DNA of 60,319 nt from Pseudomonas sp. KK4 (GTDB lineage: Bacteria > Pseudomonadota > Gammaproteobacteria > Pseudomonadales > Pseudomonadaceae): contig NZ_LYVP01000028.1 in the NCBI RefSeq assembly GCF_001984065.1, positions 1 to 60,319 on the forward strand, given 5' to 3'. The translations under genes and the position numbers were made by a program. The notes beneath the pieces were generated by a model. That model did no database searches. It was not told the origin of the DNA and worked only from the letters and a program-made list of their open reading frames with translations. Below are positions 43,439 through 51,429 of the stretch, piece after piece (position 1 is the stretch's first letter; each line of letters starts with the position of its first letter).

Positions 43439-43714
43439 ATGCGTAAACCAGAACTCGCCGCAGCCATTGCTGAAAAAGCAGACCTCACGAAAGAGCAGGC
43501 CAACCGCGTCCTCAACGCCGTTCTCGAAGAAATCACCGGCGCCCTGCACCGCAAAGACAGCGTCACGCTGGTCGGCTTCGGCACCTTCCTGCAACGCCAC
43601 CGCGGCGCCCGCACCGGCAAAAACCCGCAAACCGGCGAGCCAGTGAAAATCAAGGCCAGCAACACCGTAGCGTTCAAGCCGGGTAAATCGTTGAAAGACA
43701 GCGTCAATCCGTAA
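43439..43714 (+). CDS. hupP: HU family DNA-binding protein HupP
   Basis: This 91-residue nucleoid protein has the HU/IHF fold: helical half (MRKPELAAAIAEKADLTKEQ), then the beta-arm region RTGKNPQTGEPVKI with the Pro that inserts into DNA, and a C-terminal helix. Pseudomonas has several HU subunits; gene context next to rubredoxin and recG matches hupP of P. putida (from memory). A strong terminator follows. The leader has unusual alternative hairpins. Confidence 0.9.
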   Translation: MRKPELAAAIAEKADLTKEQANRVLNAVLEEITGALHRKDSVTLVGFGTFLQRHRGARTGKNPQTGEPVKIKASNTVAFKPGKSLKDSVNP

Positions 43715-43755
43715 TCTGTTTCCCGATCCCGCAGTGCGGGGGAGCGGAATGAAGA

Positions 43756-43790
43756 ATGGGCACGCCAACCAGGTTGGGTGCCCATTTTTT
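43756..43790 (+). terminator. Rho-independent terminator of hupP
   Basis: ATGGGCAC pairs with GTGCCCAT around an inner CCAACC/GGTTGG stem, then a run of T. It lies 41 bases after the hupP stop. Confidence 0.88.
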
Positions 43791-43960
43791 GTGGAGCCAA
43801 ATAATGCACTGTTTTACAAGCGCAGCTTACAAGGTGCAGTTGTTCACTCTGGCCAATAACTTTCCCAATGCACCACACCCGCTACAGTGCCCCCAAAAGT
43901 AATACCAAGCGCCGTTGTAACGACACCAGCTTGCACTTCATTGGCGGTGGAAGGTTTTCT

Positions 43961-43996
43961 ATGTCCTCAGAGGTTTGTTACTTCAATAGTGATTAG
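43961..43996 (+). CDS. Possible 11-residue micro-ORF before a terminator
   Basis: ATG with GGAAGG six bases upstream opens an 11-codon frame (MSSEVCYFNSD) that ends just before a strong terminator. No larger gene is present in this gap (43715-44053, 339 bases, which otherwise holds only the hupP terminator at its start). It could be a leader peptide, a small RNA segment or chance. Confidence 0.3.
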   Translation: MSSEVCYFNSD

Positions 43997-44002
43997 CCAA
44001 AG

Positions 44003-44041
44003 AAAAACCTCGATGGGTTAGATCACCCATCGGGTTTTTTT
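44003..44041. terminator. Bidirectional terminator
   Basis: CGATGGGT pairs with ACCCATCG around a 6-base loop, flanked by AAAAACC and GGTTTTTTT. It serves the plus-strand micro-ORF region and the minus-strand frame at 44054. Confidence 0.85.
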
Positions 44042-44053
44042 CCGTGTCGTACG

Positions 44054-44305
44054 TCAGCGCGCCCGTCGGTGTTGCTTGGCAATAATCGACGCCATTTCCG
44101 GTTCGTCCAGATGATTCAGTGCTTGCTCTACCAACAGATGCACACCGTCGGCCATACGGCTGAGCGCCAGGGCTATGGAGCGGCGTGAGCCGTCGACATC
44201 GTCGGCAAGATCGGCAGCGATGGCGCAGTGGCAGGAAAACGATAGAGACCCGCCCCAAGGCGCACAAGCCGGCGGATTCTGGCGTAACTGTAGGCAATGG
44301 CACAA
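44054..44305 (-). CDS. Short hypothetical protein, DUF3077/DUF6124-like C-terminus, start unclear
   Basis: This frame of 83 residues opens with TTG; an in-frame stop lies 16 codons further upstream and there is no ATG between. The C-terminal half (ADDVDGSRRSIALALSRMADGVHLLVEQAL) resembles the helical end of DUF6124/DUF3077 proteins, for example the neighbour at 44504. The Cys-rich N-terminal part fits no family. It may be a decayed or frameshifted relative. The terminator at its 3' end supports transcription. Confidence 0.4.
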   Translation of the reverse strand: MCHCLQLRQNPPACAPWGGSLSFSCHCAIAADLADDVDGSRRSIALALSRMADGVHLLVEQALNHLDEPEMASIIAKQHRRAR

Positions 44306-44503
44306 GGCGATGTAGCTCTCATCAAGTAACTTCCGACAGCGGTTAAACAGAAGTTATCGAAAGTGTGTAGAGGGGCTAGCGTCTCGTTTACGAATGATTA
44401 AAACCTGAGGGAAATCGAGGAAGCATCCGACATCTTTTTAAGGTTGGCCGTCGGAAGCGTGACGGTTAGCGTGGTGGCTCCAAACATTCCAAGGAGGTTC
44501 ACC

Positions 44504-44881
44504 ATGCTCGATGACGCCGACTCGCTCGCTGGATCTGAAACTGAAGGCACTACCGCGTATATCTCCACCTCTTCCAGGAAACTGCATCCCGCAGTGGACC
44601 GCGCCCTGGATTTTTATCTGAAACCGACGGAGCCGCCGACAGCGGCGGCTCCCACGCCGAGCAGCATTTTTATCGTGGCGCCCGATATCGACAACGAAAC
44701 GCTGTTGGTCCACGCCTGCGAGTCGCTGGCGTCGGCCAGCGTCATGGCGAGCGAGTTTGCCGGGGTATTGGAAGGGTCTCACCGCAATACGATGCTGGCG
44801 TTGCAACAGGTGCTCATGTTGGGTGAGCTGGCGGTGAATCGGGTGCTGGATAACACGTGCACCAAGGCGTTCAGTCAATGA
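44504..44881 (+). CDS. DUF6124 family protein
   Basis: This 125-residue Pseudomonas-specific protein has the DUF6124 pattern: a disordered N-terminus, HPAVDRALDFYLKP, then FIVAPDIDNETLLVHACESLASASVMASEFAGVLEGSHRN in pieces of the expected order, and a C-terminal helix (LMLGELAVNRVLDN). Function is unknown. AAGGAGG lies seven bases before the ATG. Members occur as many scattered paralogues in Pseudomonas genomes. Confidence 0.88.
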   Translation: MLDDADSLAGSETEGTTAYISTSSRKLHPAVDRALDFYLKPTEPPTAAAPTPSSIFIVAPDIDNETLLVHACESLASASVMASEFAGVLEGSHRNTMLALQQVLMLGELAVNRVLDNTCTKAFSQ

Positions 44882-45000
44882 CTTGGTAGTCATCGGCATC
44901 AAAAACAACGCTATCTCCTTGCAACGTAACGCGATAGTAGCGTTCTTGGTTTAAGTCGCTACACTGCGCTGGCCGTTCATTTTTCTTTTGAGGCTTGCGC

Positions 45001-45384
45001 ATGAAATTTCGTTTTCTGCTGTGGATGCTGGGTTTGTTGATGGCCAAGGCCAGTCGGACCAACCCGGCATTCCAGCAGCAGTTGGGTGATAAGGCGTTGG
45101 TGTTCCAGATTCAGACGCTGGACGGCAAAGTGGCGCGGCATTTTCGGGTGAAGGATCAGCGCATCACCAGCAAGGCGGGGGTGGTTGCCGAGCCTGCGTT
45201 TGCGATTGCCTTCAAGGACGCTGCCTATGGCTTTGCCACGATGCAGGCGAAGAACAAACAGCTGGCGTTCATGACGGGGATTCAGGACAAGTCGATCCAG
45301 ATCAAGGGCAACCCGGCGCTGGTGATCTGGTTCCAGGGGCTGACCCGGTATTTGAAGCCGAAGAAGGCCAAGCCTAAGGTCTGA
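45001..45384 (+). CDS. Small protein with an SCP2-like pattern, function unknown
   Basis: This 127-residue protein begins with a hydrophobic helix (MKFRFLLWMLGLLM) and continues with alternating strands and short helices. The stretch GDKALVFQIQTLDGKVARHF and the phrase NPALVIWFQGLTRYL resemble sterol-carrier-protein-2 folds, which bind lipids; this is weak inference. Database entries of relatives are sometimes called helicase without visible motifs. It is a single gene with a large REP hairpin after it. Confidence 0.75.
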   Translation: MKFRFLLWMLGLLMAKASRTNPAFQQQLGDKALVFQIQTLDGKVARHFRVKDQRITSKAGVVAEPAFAIAFKDAAYGFATMQAKNKQLAFMTGIQDKSIQIKGNPALVIWFQGLTRYLKPKKAKPKV

Positions 45385-45415
45385 TGCCCATCAGCGAGAC
45401 CGAGCGGGTTTCATC

Positions 45416-45473
45416 GCGGGCAAGCCCCCTCCCACAGGTAACAAGTAATACCTGTGGGAGGGGGCTTGCCCGC
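45416..45473. repeat. REP-derived perfect hairpin
   Basis: Bases 45416-45440 and 45449-45473 are exact 25-base reverse complements with an 8-base loop (acaagtaa). It lies between two convergent genes and may act as a two-way transcription end without a T-run. Confidence 0.9.
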
Positions 45474-45480
45474 AATGCGT

Positions 45481-46881
45481 TCAGGCCTGGGAAAACTGCG
45501 AGGCGAGTTCGCGCAGCAGCACTTCGGCTTCGAGCACTTTGCTGACCACATCGTTGGCTTTTTCGCGGCTCAGGCCCAGGCGTTCGAGCAGGGCGTCGGG
45601 GATGTCTTCATCCGGGCCCGAGCCGATGCCACGACTGCGCAGCAAGCGCACGGACAGGCACACCAGGTTCGGGTACTCGGCGTAGGCGCCATCGTAGCCC
45701 GGGTCGTTCTGGAAGCGCAGGGCGGTCGCCAGTTCTTCGGGCATGTCCCAATAGCGCATCAGCCACGAGCCGATCTGTTCACGGCTGATACCCAGCAAGT
45801 GTTGCTCGATGTAGCTGTGGCACAGGTGCGGGTTGACCTCCAGGTGGCGGCAGATCAGCGAAAAGTGCGGTGGGAACACATGGGCCAGCAGCAGGTAGCC
45901 GAAGTTGTGCAGCAGGCCTGCCAGGTAGGTCAGGCCGGCTTCCGGGCGCTGGGTGCGTGGGATGGCGCGGGTCAGGCCTTCGATGACGGCAGCGGTGTAG
46001 ATCGATTGCTGCCAGTACGGCGTGCTGTGCTGCGGTTGGTCCTTGGGCAGGCTCAGGGTTTTGCCCAAGGCCAGGCCCAGCGCCAGATTGATCACCAGGT
46101 CGAAGCCAAGCACCCGAACGATGGCATCTTCCACCGAACGGATCTTGCCCGGCGAGGCGTAGTAAGGCGATGCCGCCCAGCTCACCACTTGTGCGGCCAG
46201 CGCCGGGTCGGTTTCGACCACGCCGGTGATATCGTCGATGGTGGCGTTGGGGTCGACGCGCAGCTTGATGATCTTCTGCGCGGTTTCGGCCAGCGGCGGA
46301 ATCTCGATGGTCGATTCCAGGCGTTGCTGGATGCGCCGGGCGGTGAACGCCTGGACGGCCTGGGTGATTTCCTCGCGGTCATCATCGGGGCGGTCCAGGT
46401 TGGGGTGAATACTGGTCAGCGGCTCGCCGAAACTGGCGGCGCTTGCCTTGCTGAGCATGGATTTGAAAGCTTCGCTGGAGATTTCCAGCAATACCTCCGG
46501 TTCGCCCGAGTTGACCAGCACCTTCGGCTCTCGCAGCAGGCTTTCTTCGTACAGGCATGGCGAGGTGGTGAGGGCGGGCAAGCCTGGCAACAGGCTCAGG
46601 TTGTGCTTGCCGAGCATCTTGATCAGGCGGTCGGTCGACACCGCGGTCAGGCGGCGGCCGGTCAGTTCGGTCAGGCGGTTGAGATCGAGCAATTGGCTCT
46701 GGGGGAACAACACCATCAGCGAGCCGACGGCGTCATCGAGCAGCACGGCCTGGACCTTGCGCGCCGGGTTCAGCCCGTGGTGGTCGAGCACTTCTTCATA
46801 GGCAATGCCCAGCTTGTCCAACAGCATCCGGATAACCGACGGAGTGTGCGGGGTAGCGGGTGCGAGGGCAGCTTCGGTCAT
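45481..46881 (-). CDS. YbaK-HDOD fusion protein
   Basis: This 466-residue protein joins an N-terminal YbaK/aminoacyl-tRNA deacylase-like domain (about 15-150) to an HDOD domain (about 190-410). HDOD domains lack the HD catalytic pair and act in signalling; phrases are IPPLAETAQKIIKLRVDPNATIDDI, SSVEDAI-type helix and YLAGLLHNFGYLLLAHVFP. The C-terminal helix closes with QFSQA. The role is probably regulatory, for example of cell cycle or motility; unproven. Confidence 0.88.
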   Translation of the reverse strand: MTEAALAPATPHTPSVIRMLLDKLGIAYEEVLDHHGLNPARKVQAVLLDDAVGSLMVLFPQSQLLDLNRLTELTGRRLTAVSTDRLIKMLGKHNLSLLPGLPALTTSPCLYEESLLREPKVLVNSGEPEVLLEISSEAFKSMLSKASAASFGEPLTSIHPNLDRPDDDREEITQAVQAFTARRIQQRLESTIEIPPLAETAQKIIKLRVDPNATIDDITGVVETDPALAAQVVSWAASPYYASPGKIRSVEDAIVRVLGFDLVINLALGLALGKTLSLPKDQPQHSTPYWQQSIYTAAVIEGLTRAIPRTQRPEAGLTYLAGLLHNFGYLLLAHVFPPHFSLICRHLEVNPHLCHSYIEQHLLGISREQIGSWLMRYWDMPEELATALRFQNDPGYDGAYAEYPNLVCLSVRLLRSRGIGSGPDEDIPDALLERLGLSREKANDVVSKVLEAEVLLRELASQFSQA

Positions 46882-46959
46882 GGTATGTATCCGTACTAAA
46901 ACAATTGCAGGAGTATAACCAGCTTGCGGGGGCCCATCCTCCAGAAACTGAGACGGTGC

Positions 46960-49035
46960 TCACACTTGGCCATATTGCTGCCCGTGTCGCAGCCACCGGT
47001 CCAGTAACGGGCTGACGTGATCCGGCCAGCGTTCGAGCAAGGCTTGAGCAGCGTCGCGAACCGCAGGCAGCAGGTCCGCGTCGCGCATCAGGTCGGCGAC
47101 CTTGAATTGAAGCAGACCCGTCTGCCGCGTGCCGAGCATTTCACCAGGGCCGCGCAGTTCGAGGTCTTTTTCGGCGATGACGAAGCCGTCGTTGGTTTCA
47201 CGCATGATGCCCAGCCGCTGACGGCCGATCTGCGACAGCGGCGGATGGTAGAGCAGCACGCAATGGCTGACCGCGCTGCCCCGGCCGACGCGACCGCGTA
47301 ACTGGTGTAACTGCGCCAGCCCCAGGCGCTCGGGGTTTTCGATGATCATCAGGCTGGCGTTGGGCACGTCCACACCGACTTCGATCACGGTGGTCGCCAC
47401 CAGCAATTGCAGGTTGCCGGCCTTGAACTGCGCCATCACCGCGGCCTTCTCGGCAGGCTTCATGCGGCCGTGGATCAGCCCGACCTTCAATTCGCCGAGG
47501 GCAGCGGTCAGGTCTTCGTAAGTGGTTTCGGCGGCCTGGCAGGTCAGCTCTTCGGATTCTTCGATCAGCGTGCACACCCAGTACGCCTGCCGCCCTTCGG
47601 CACAGGCACTGCGCACCCGTTCAATGACTTCGACACGGCGGGTGTCGGTGATCAGCACGGTGTTGACCGGGGTGCGACCGGGGGGCAATTCGTCGAGGAT
47701 CGAAGTGTCGAGGTCGGCGTAGGCGCTCATGGCCAGCGTGCGCGGGATTGGTGTGGCGGTCATGATCAGTTGATGCGGGCACATGCGCCCGCCGACCCCT
47801 TTCTGCCGTAGCGCCAGTCGCTGTTGCACGCCGAACCGGTGCTGCTCATCGATGATCACCAGCGCCAGGTTCTTGAATTGCACCTCGTCCTGGAACAGCG
47901 CATGGGTACCGACCACCATGGGGGTGCCGCCGGCGATCTGCTCCAGCGCGGCTGCGCGGTTCTTGCCCTTGAGCTTGCCGGCCAGCCACGCGACGTCGAT
48001 GCCCAGCGGTTCGAGCCAGCGCTTGAAGGTGATGAAGTGCTGCTCGGCGAGAATCTCGGTGGGCGCCATCAGCGCTACTTGATAACCCGCTTCCAGCGCC
48101 TGAAGTGCAGCGAGGGCGGCGACCACGGTCTTGCCCGCGCCGACGTCGCCTTGAATCAGCCGCAGCATGGGCTCGCGCTGGCTCAGGTCGTAGGCGATTT
48201 CGTTACCCACCCGCTGCTGCGCACCCGTTGGGCTGAACCCCAGGTTGGCCAGGTATTTGGCCGGCAGCCGCGTGGCCTTGGGCATGGCCGGTGCGCGCAG
48301 CGAGCGCATGCTCTCGCGCAGGCGTTGCTGGGACAGTTGATGGGTCAGCAGTTCTTCGAAGGCCAGACGATGCTGGGCCCAGTGATGGCCGAGGGCGAGC
48401 TCGTCGACATCGGCATCGGCCGGCGGATGGTGCAGGTAACGGATGGCGTCGGCCAGCGGCGCCAGTTGATAGTCGCGGGCCAGTTCGGTCGGCAGCCAGT
48501 CGGGCAGACTGGTGGGGCCGAGCATCGTCAGGGTCTGCATGCACAGTTGGCGCAGGCGTTGCTGGGTCAGGCCTTCGGTGAGCGGGTAGACCGGGGTCAG
48601 GGTTTCAGCCACCGGTGGCGGTTCGTCGCCGGTGATGGCGCGGTATTCCGGGTGGTAGATTTCCAGCCCGGAGGCCCCCGGCCGAGCCTCGCCGTAGCAG
48701 CGAACCCGCGTGCCGCGCTTGAGGCCCTCTTTTTGTGCGTTGCTGAAATGGTAGAAGCGCAAACTCAGACCGCCGGTGCCATCCTGCAGGCGCACCACCA
48801 GGCTGCGACGCCGGCCCATGACCACGTCAGCGCCGCTGACGGTGCCTTCGACCACCGCATCCTGCCCCGGGCGCAGCGCACCGATCGGCACCACGCGGGT
48901 ACGATCCTGATAACGCAGGGGCAGGTGAAACAGCACATCCTGGAGGTTTTCCAGGCCCACTTTGGCCAGCTTTTCGGCCATGGCTTCGCCGACACCCTTG
49001 AGTGCCGTCACCGACACTTGCGACAACTCGGTCAT
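46960..49035 (-). CDS. recG: ATP-dependent DNA helicase RecG
   Basis: This 691-residue helicase remodels stalled replication forks and Holliday junctions. A wedge/OB domain (about 60-150) precedes two RecA-like domains with Walker A GDVGAGKT (296-303), DEQH box and motif VI (QLRGRVGRG). The length is standard. oxyR lies just upstream (start 49974), on the same strand with a 9-base gap, as in other pseudomonads, so the two may be co-transcribed. Confidence 0.98.
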   Translation of the reverse strand: MTELSQVSVTALKGVGEAMAEKLAKVGLENLQDVLFHLPLRYQDRTRVVPIGALRPGQDAVVEGTVSGADVVMGRRRSLVVRLQDGTGGLSLRFYHFSNAQKEGLKRGTRVRCYGEARPGASGLEIYHPEYRAITGDEPPPVAETLTPVYPLTEGLTQQRLRQLCMQTLTMLGPTSLPDWLPTELARDYQLAPLADAIRYLHHPPADADVDELALGHHWAQHRLAFEELLTHQLSQQRLRESMRSLRAPAMPKATRLPAKYLANLGFSPTGAQQRVGNEIAYDLSQREPMLRLIQGDVGAGKTVVAALAALQALEAGYQVALMAPTEILAEQHFITFKRWLEPLGIDVAWLAGKLKGKNRAAALEQIAGGTPMVVGTHALFQDEVQFKNLALVIIDEQHRFGVQQRLALRQKGVGGRMCPHQLIMTATPIPRTLAMSAYADLDTSILDELPPGRTPVNTVLITDTRRVEVIERVRSACAEGRQAYWVCTLIEESEELTCQAAETTYEDLTAALGELKVGLIHGRMKPAEKAAVMAQFKAGNLQLLVATTVIEVGVDVPNASLMIIENPERLGLAQLHQLRGRVGRGSAVSHCVLLYHPPLSQIGRQRLGIMRETNDGFVIAEKDLELRGPGEMLGTRQTGLLQFKVADLMRDADLLPAVRDAAQALLERWPDHVSPLLDRWLRHGQQYGQV

Positions 49036-49044
49036 GACGCTTGC

Positions 49045-49974
49045 TTAGCCCGCCACCACCTGCGCGGACGGCTTGGCCACCGAGCACAGGCGAATGGAGT
49101 CAGCGAGGATTTCAATGGCCTTGGGCCGCGGAAAGCTTGCGCGCCAGGCAATGGCTACGGTGCGATAGGGTTGCGGTGGGGACAGCGGGCGGACTTCGAT
49201 CACGCCTGGTGCGTAGTGATGGCTGTCGACCGCCGACAACGGCAGGATCGAGACGCCGAGGCCGGACGCGACCATGTGCCGGATGGTCTCCAGCGAGCTG
49301 GATTCCACGGTGGTGTGCTTGGCGCCGTCGTTGCCCTTGGTCAGGGTCGGGCAGGCTTCCAGCACCTGATCGCGGAAGCAGTGGCCTTCGCCGAGCAGCA
49401 GCAGGCTCTTGTCGTTGAGCAGGCCGGCGTCGATGGTTTCCTTTTGAGTCCACGGGTGATTGGCCGGCATCAGGACATAGAACGGCTCGTCGTAGAGCTG
49501 CAGGGTCAACACATCGGCTTCGTTGAACGGCAGGGCGATGATGATCGCGTCGAGCTCGCCATTGCGCAGCTTGTCGCGCAGGACGTGGGTGAAATTCTCT
49601 TCGATGTACAACGGCATCTGCGGGGCGACTCGATGCAGTTGTGGAATCAGGTGGGGAAACAGGTACGGGCCGACGGTGTAGATCGCGCCGACTTTCAGTG
49701 GCGCCGTCAGCTGGTTCTTGCCGGCCTGGGCCAGTTCGCGGATGCCTTGGGCCTGTTCCAGCACCTTTTGTGCCTGGGCCACAATGCCTTCGCCGACCGG
49801 GGTCAGGCGCACGGCGCTCTTGCTGCGCTCGAAAATCAGCACACCGAGTTCGTCTTCAAGCTTTTTCACGCCCACCGACAGGGTCGGCTGGCTGACGTGG
49901 CAACGCTCGGCCGCGTGGCCGAAGTGCTGCTCTTGGGCGAGGGTAACGATGTAGCGTAATTCTGTGAGAGTCAT
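49045..49974 (-). CDS. oxyR: Hydrogen peroxide-inducible regulator OxyR
   Basis: This 309-residue LysR-type regulator has an N-terminal winged helix (about 1-60) and a sensing domain with the two redox cysteines Cys199 (GHCF) and Cys208 (EACP), the residues that form the peroxide-sensing disulfide. It activates catalase and peroxidase genes. The gene is followed by recG with a 9-base gap. The upstream strip (49975-50121) may hold a divergent short RNA. Confidence 0.96.
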   Translation of the reverse strand: MTLTELRYIVTLAQEQHFGHAAERCHVSQPTLSVGVKKLEDELGVLIFERSKSAVRLTPVGEGIVAQAQKVLEQAQGIRELAQAGKNQLTAPLKVGAIYTVGPYLFPHLIPQLHRVAPQMPLYIEENFTHVLRDKLRNGELDAIIIALPFNEADVLTLQLYDEPFYVLMPANHPWTQKETIDAGLLNDKSLLLLGEGHCFRDQVLEACPTLTKGNDGAKHTTVESSSLETIRHMVASGLGVSILPLSAVDSHHYAPGVIEVRPLSPPQPYRTVAIAWRASFPRPKAIEILADSIRLCSVAKPSAQVVAG

Positions 49975-50094
49975 AGCAAGCGTCCATGAAGATGCGGGCC
50001 AAGCATACCGGCTGCAATCGATAGACGCACGTTATCAGAAGGTATGTGTCGCGTGACACAGGCCAATGCCTGTTTACAGCCGGCAGATACGCAA

Positions 50095-50121
50095 AAGGCA
50101 CCTTTCGGTGCCTTCGTTTTT
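50095..50121. terminator. Terminator hairpin between oxyR and tonB
   Basis: AAGGCACC and GGTGCCTT close a 4-base loop (TTTC on plus, GAAA on minus). Both sides have short T-runs (CGTTTTT on plus, TTTT on minus), so it can stop tonB transcription from the right or a plus-strand transcript from the left. Confidence 0.8.
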
Positions 50122-50141
50122 ATCGTTCATTCGCACCTGAT

Positions 50142-50236
50142 CCTGTAGGAGCCGAGCTCGCTCGCGATGGCGGCATGTCAGTCAACACATATGTTGGTCG
50201 TGACGGCCTCATCTCGAGCAAGCTTTGCTCCTACAG
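50142..50236. repeat. Degenerate inverted repeat of a second REP type
   Basis: CCTGTAGGAGCCGAGCTCG and CGAGCAAGCTTTGCTCCTACAG are imperfect facing arms with sequence unlike the main REP family (TAGGAGC instead of GGGAGCG). Confidence 0.6.
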
Positions 50237-50248
50237 CGCGGCAGGTCA

Positions 50249-50998
50249 TCAACGTCGAGTTTTGTCTATCGAGTAAACAAAGGGTGCAACAATTTCTATG
50301 GAACCGTTGGTGAGCATGTGCGCCGGTGGCTTTGGCAGCGGCTGGGCGCGGCGGATCATTTCCAGGGTGGCCCGGTCCAGATCGGCAGTGCCGGATGCAC
50401 CTACCAACTCATACGACAATACATTGCCCTCGGCATCCACGACGAAACGCAGACGGTTGGTGCCTGTCTTGCCCCGAGCCTGTGCGCTGGCAGGGTACTT
50501 TTTGTACTTCTGCAAGTGCGCAAGCAAGGTGCCTTCCCAGCTCGCCTTGGCGGCCACCTGGGCAGCCGACGGGCCCGGATCAGGTGCAGCGGATTTTTCA
50601 GTCGGTGCCGGCGTCGGTGGCGCTTCGCTTGGTTTGGCCTCGGAGGGTTTCTCCTTGGGCGGTTCCGGCTTTTTTTCCACAGGCTTGGGCGGTTGTGGCT
50701 TGGGCTTGGGCTTGACCGGTTTCGGTACCGCGATCTCAGCCTTCGGCGCTTCAGCAAGCTTGGGTATCGGCAGTTCTTCAACCGGTGCTGGCGGCTGCGG
50801 CGGTGTGACGACTTTCGGCGGTGCCGGCGGTGGCGGGGCTGGAACCGGTGCCAACTCGACCATCATCGCCTGGGGTGGCAATTCCACGGGCGGGCGGGCG
50901 GTCCAGTTAACGGCCAGCGCGATCGCCAGCGCGTGAACACCCAGCACAATGGCCAGGCTGGCGCTGTAACGCGTCAGTTTATGGCGCGTTGTGATCAT
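50249..50998 (-). CDS. tonB: Energy transducer TonB
   Basis: This 249-residue protein spans the inner membrane once (about 14-32) and crosses the periplasm with a Pro/Lys/Glu-rich region (about 50-140). The C-terminal TonB domain (about 155-240) contains the family piece SWEGTLLAHLQKYKKYP. It works with ExbB and ExbD to energise outer membrane receptors for iron chelates. It overlaps the exbD end by four bases, so the three are one operon. Confidence 0.95.
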   Translation of the reverse strand: MITTRHKLTRYSASLAIVLGVHALAIALAVNWTARPPVELPPQAMMVELAPVPAPPPPAPPKVVTPPQPPAPVEELPIPKLAEAPKAEIAVPKPVKPKPKPQPPKPVEKKPEPPKEKPSEAKPSEAPPTPAPTEKSAAPDPGPSAAQVAAKASWEGTLLAHLQKYKKYPASAQARGKTGTNRLRFVVDAEGNVLSYELVGASGTADLDRATLEMIRRAQPLPKPPAHMLTNGSIEIVAPFVYSIDKTRR

Positions 50999-51423
50999 TT
51001 CTTGACTGCCGACTCGAGCCCAACCAGCCCGACCTTCAGGTAACCGGCCGAGCGCAGATTGTCCATCACGCTCATCAGGTCGCCGTAATCCACGCCTTTA
51101 TCGGCCTGGAAGAAGATCGTCGTGTCTTTCTTGCCCTGGGTCTTGGCGTCGAGCGTAGCGCCGAGTGCCTCGGCCTTCACTTCTTCGTCACCCAGGTACA
51201 GGCGCTGGTCGGCCTTGACGCTGAGGAACACCGGCTTCTCCGGGCGCGGCGCCGGTTTGGCGGTGGACGCCGGCAGATCGACCTTGATGTCCACGGTGGC
51301 CAGCGGCGCTGCCACCATGAAGATGATCAACAGCACCAGCATGACGTCAATGAACGGGGTAACGTTGATTTCGTGGTTTTCGGACAGATCGTCGTCTGCC
51401 CCTTCCTTCAAATGCAGGCCCAT
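50995..51423 (-). CDS. exbD: Biopolymer transport protein ExbD
   Basis: This 142-residue protein has one N-terminal helix (about 22-44) with the proton-conducting Asp in TPFIDVMLVLLIIF, and a periplasmic domain. It forms the proton motor with ExbB. It lies between exbB (6-base gap) and tonB (4-base overlap). Confidence 0.96.
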   Translation of the reverse strand: MGLHLKEGADDDLSENHEINVTPFIDVMLVLLIIFMVAAPLATVDIKVDLPASTAKPAPRPEKPVFLSVKADQRLYLGDEEVKAEALGATLDAKTQGKKDTTIFFQADKGVDYGDLMSVMDNLRSAGYLKVGLVGLESAVKK

Positions 51424-51429
51424 GGCCGA

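Noticed and set aside
44871..45002. A 43-codon minus-strand frame (MRKPQKKNERP) between the DUF6124 and 45001 genes
   Set aside because: The sequence looks protein-like (ERYYRVTLQGD), but its start overlaps the 45001 start codon and there is no clear ribosome site or known relative. It remains possible.
45001..45384. Naming the 127-residue protein a helicase
   Set aside because: There is no Walker motif or any helicase domain; the size excludes it.
49975..50060. OxyR tetrad site ATAG-N7-CTAT in the oxyR upstream region
   Set aside because: ATAG at 50021 is followed by TTAT at the right distance, but the next two units do not match, so the site was not called.
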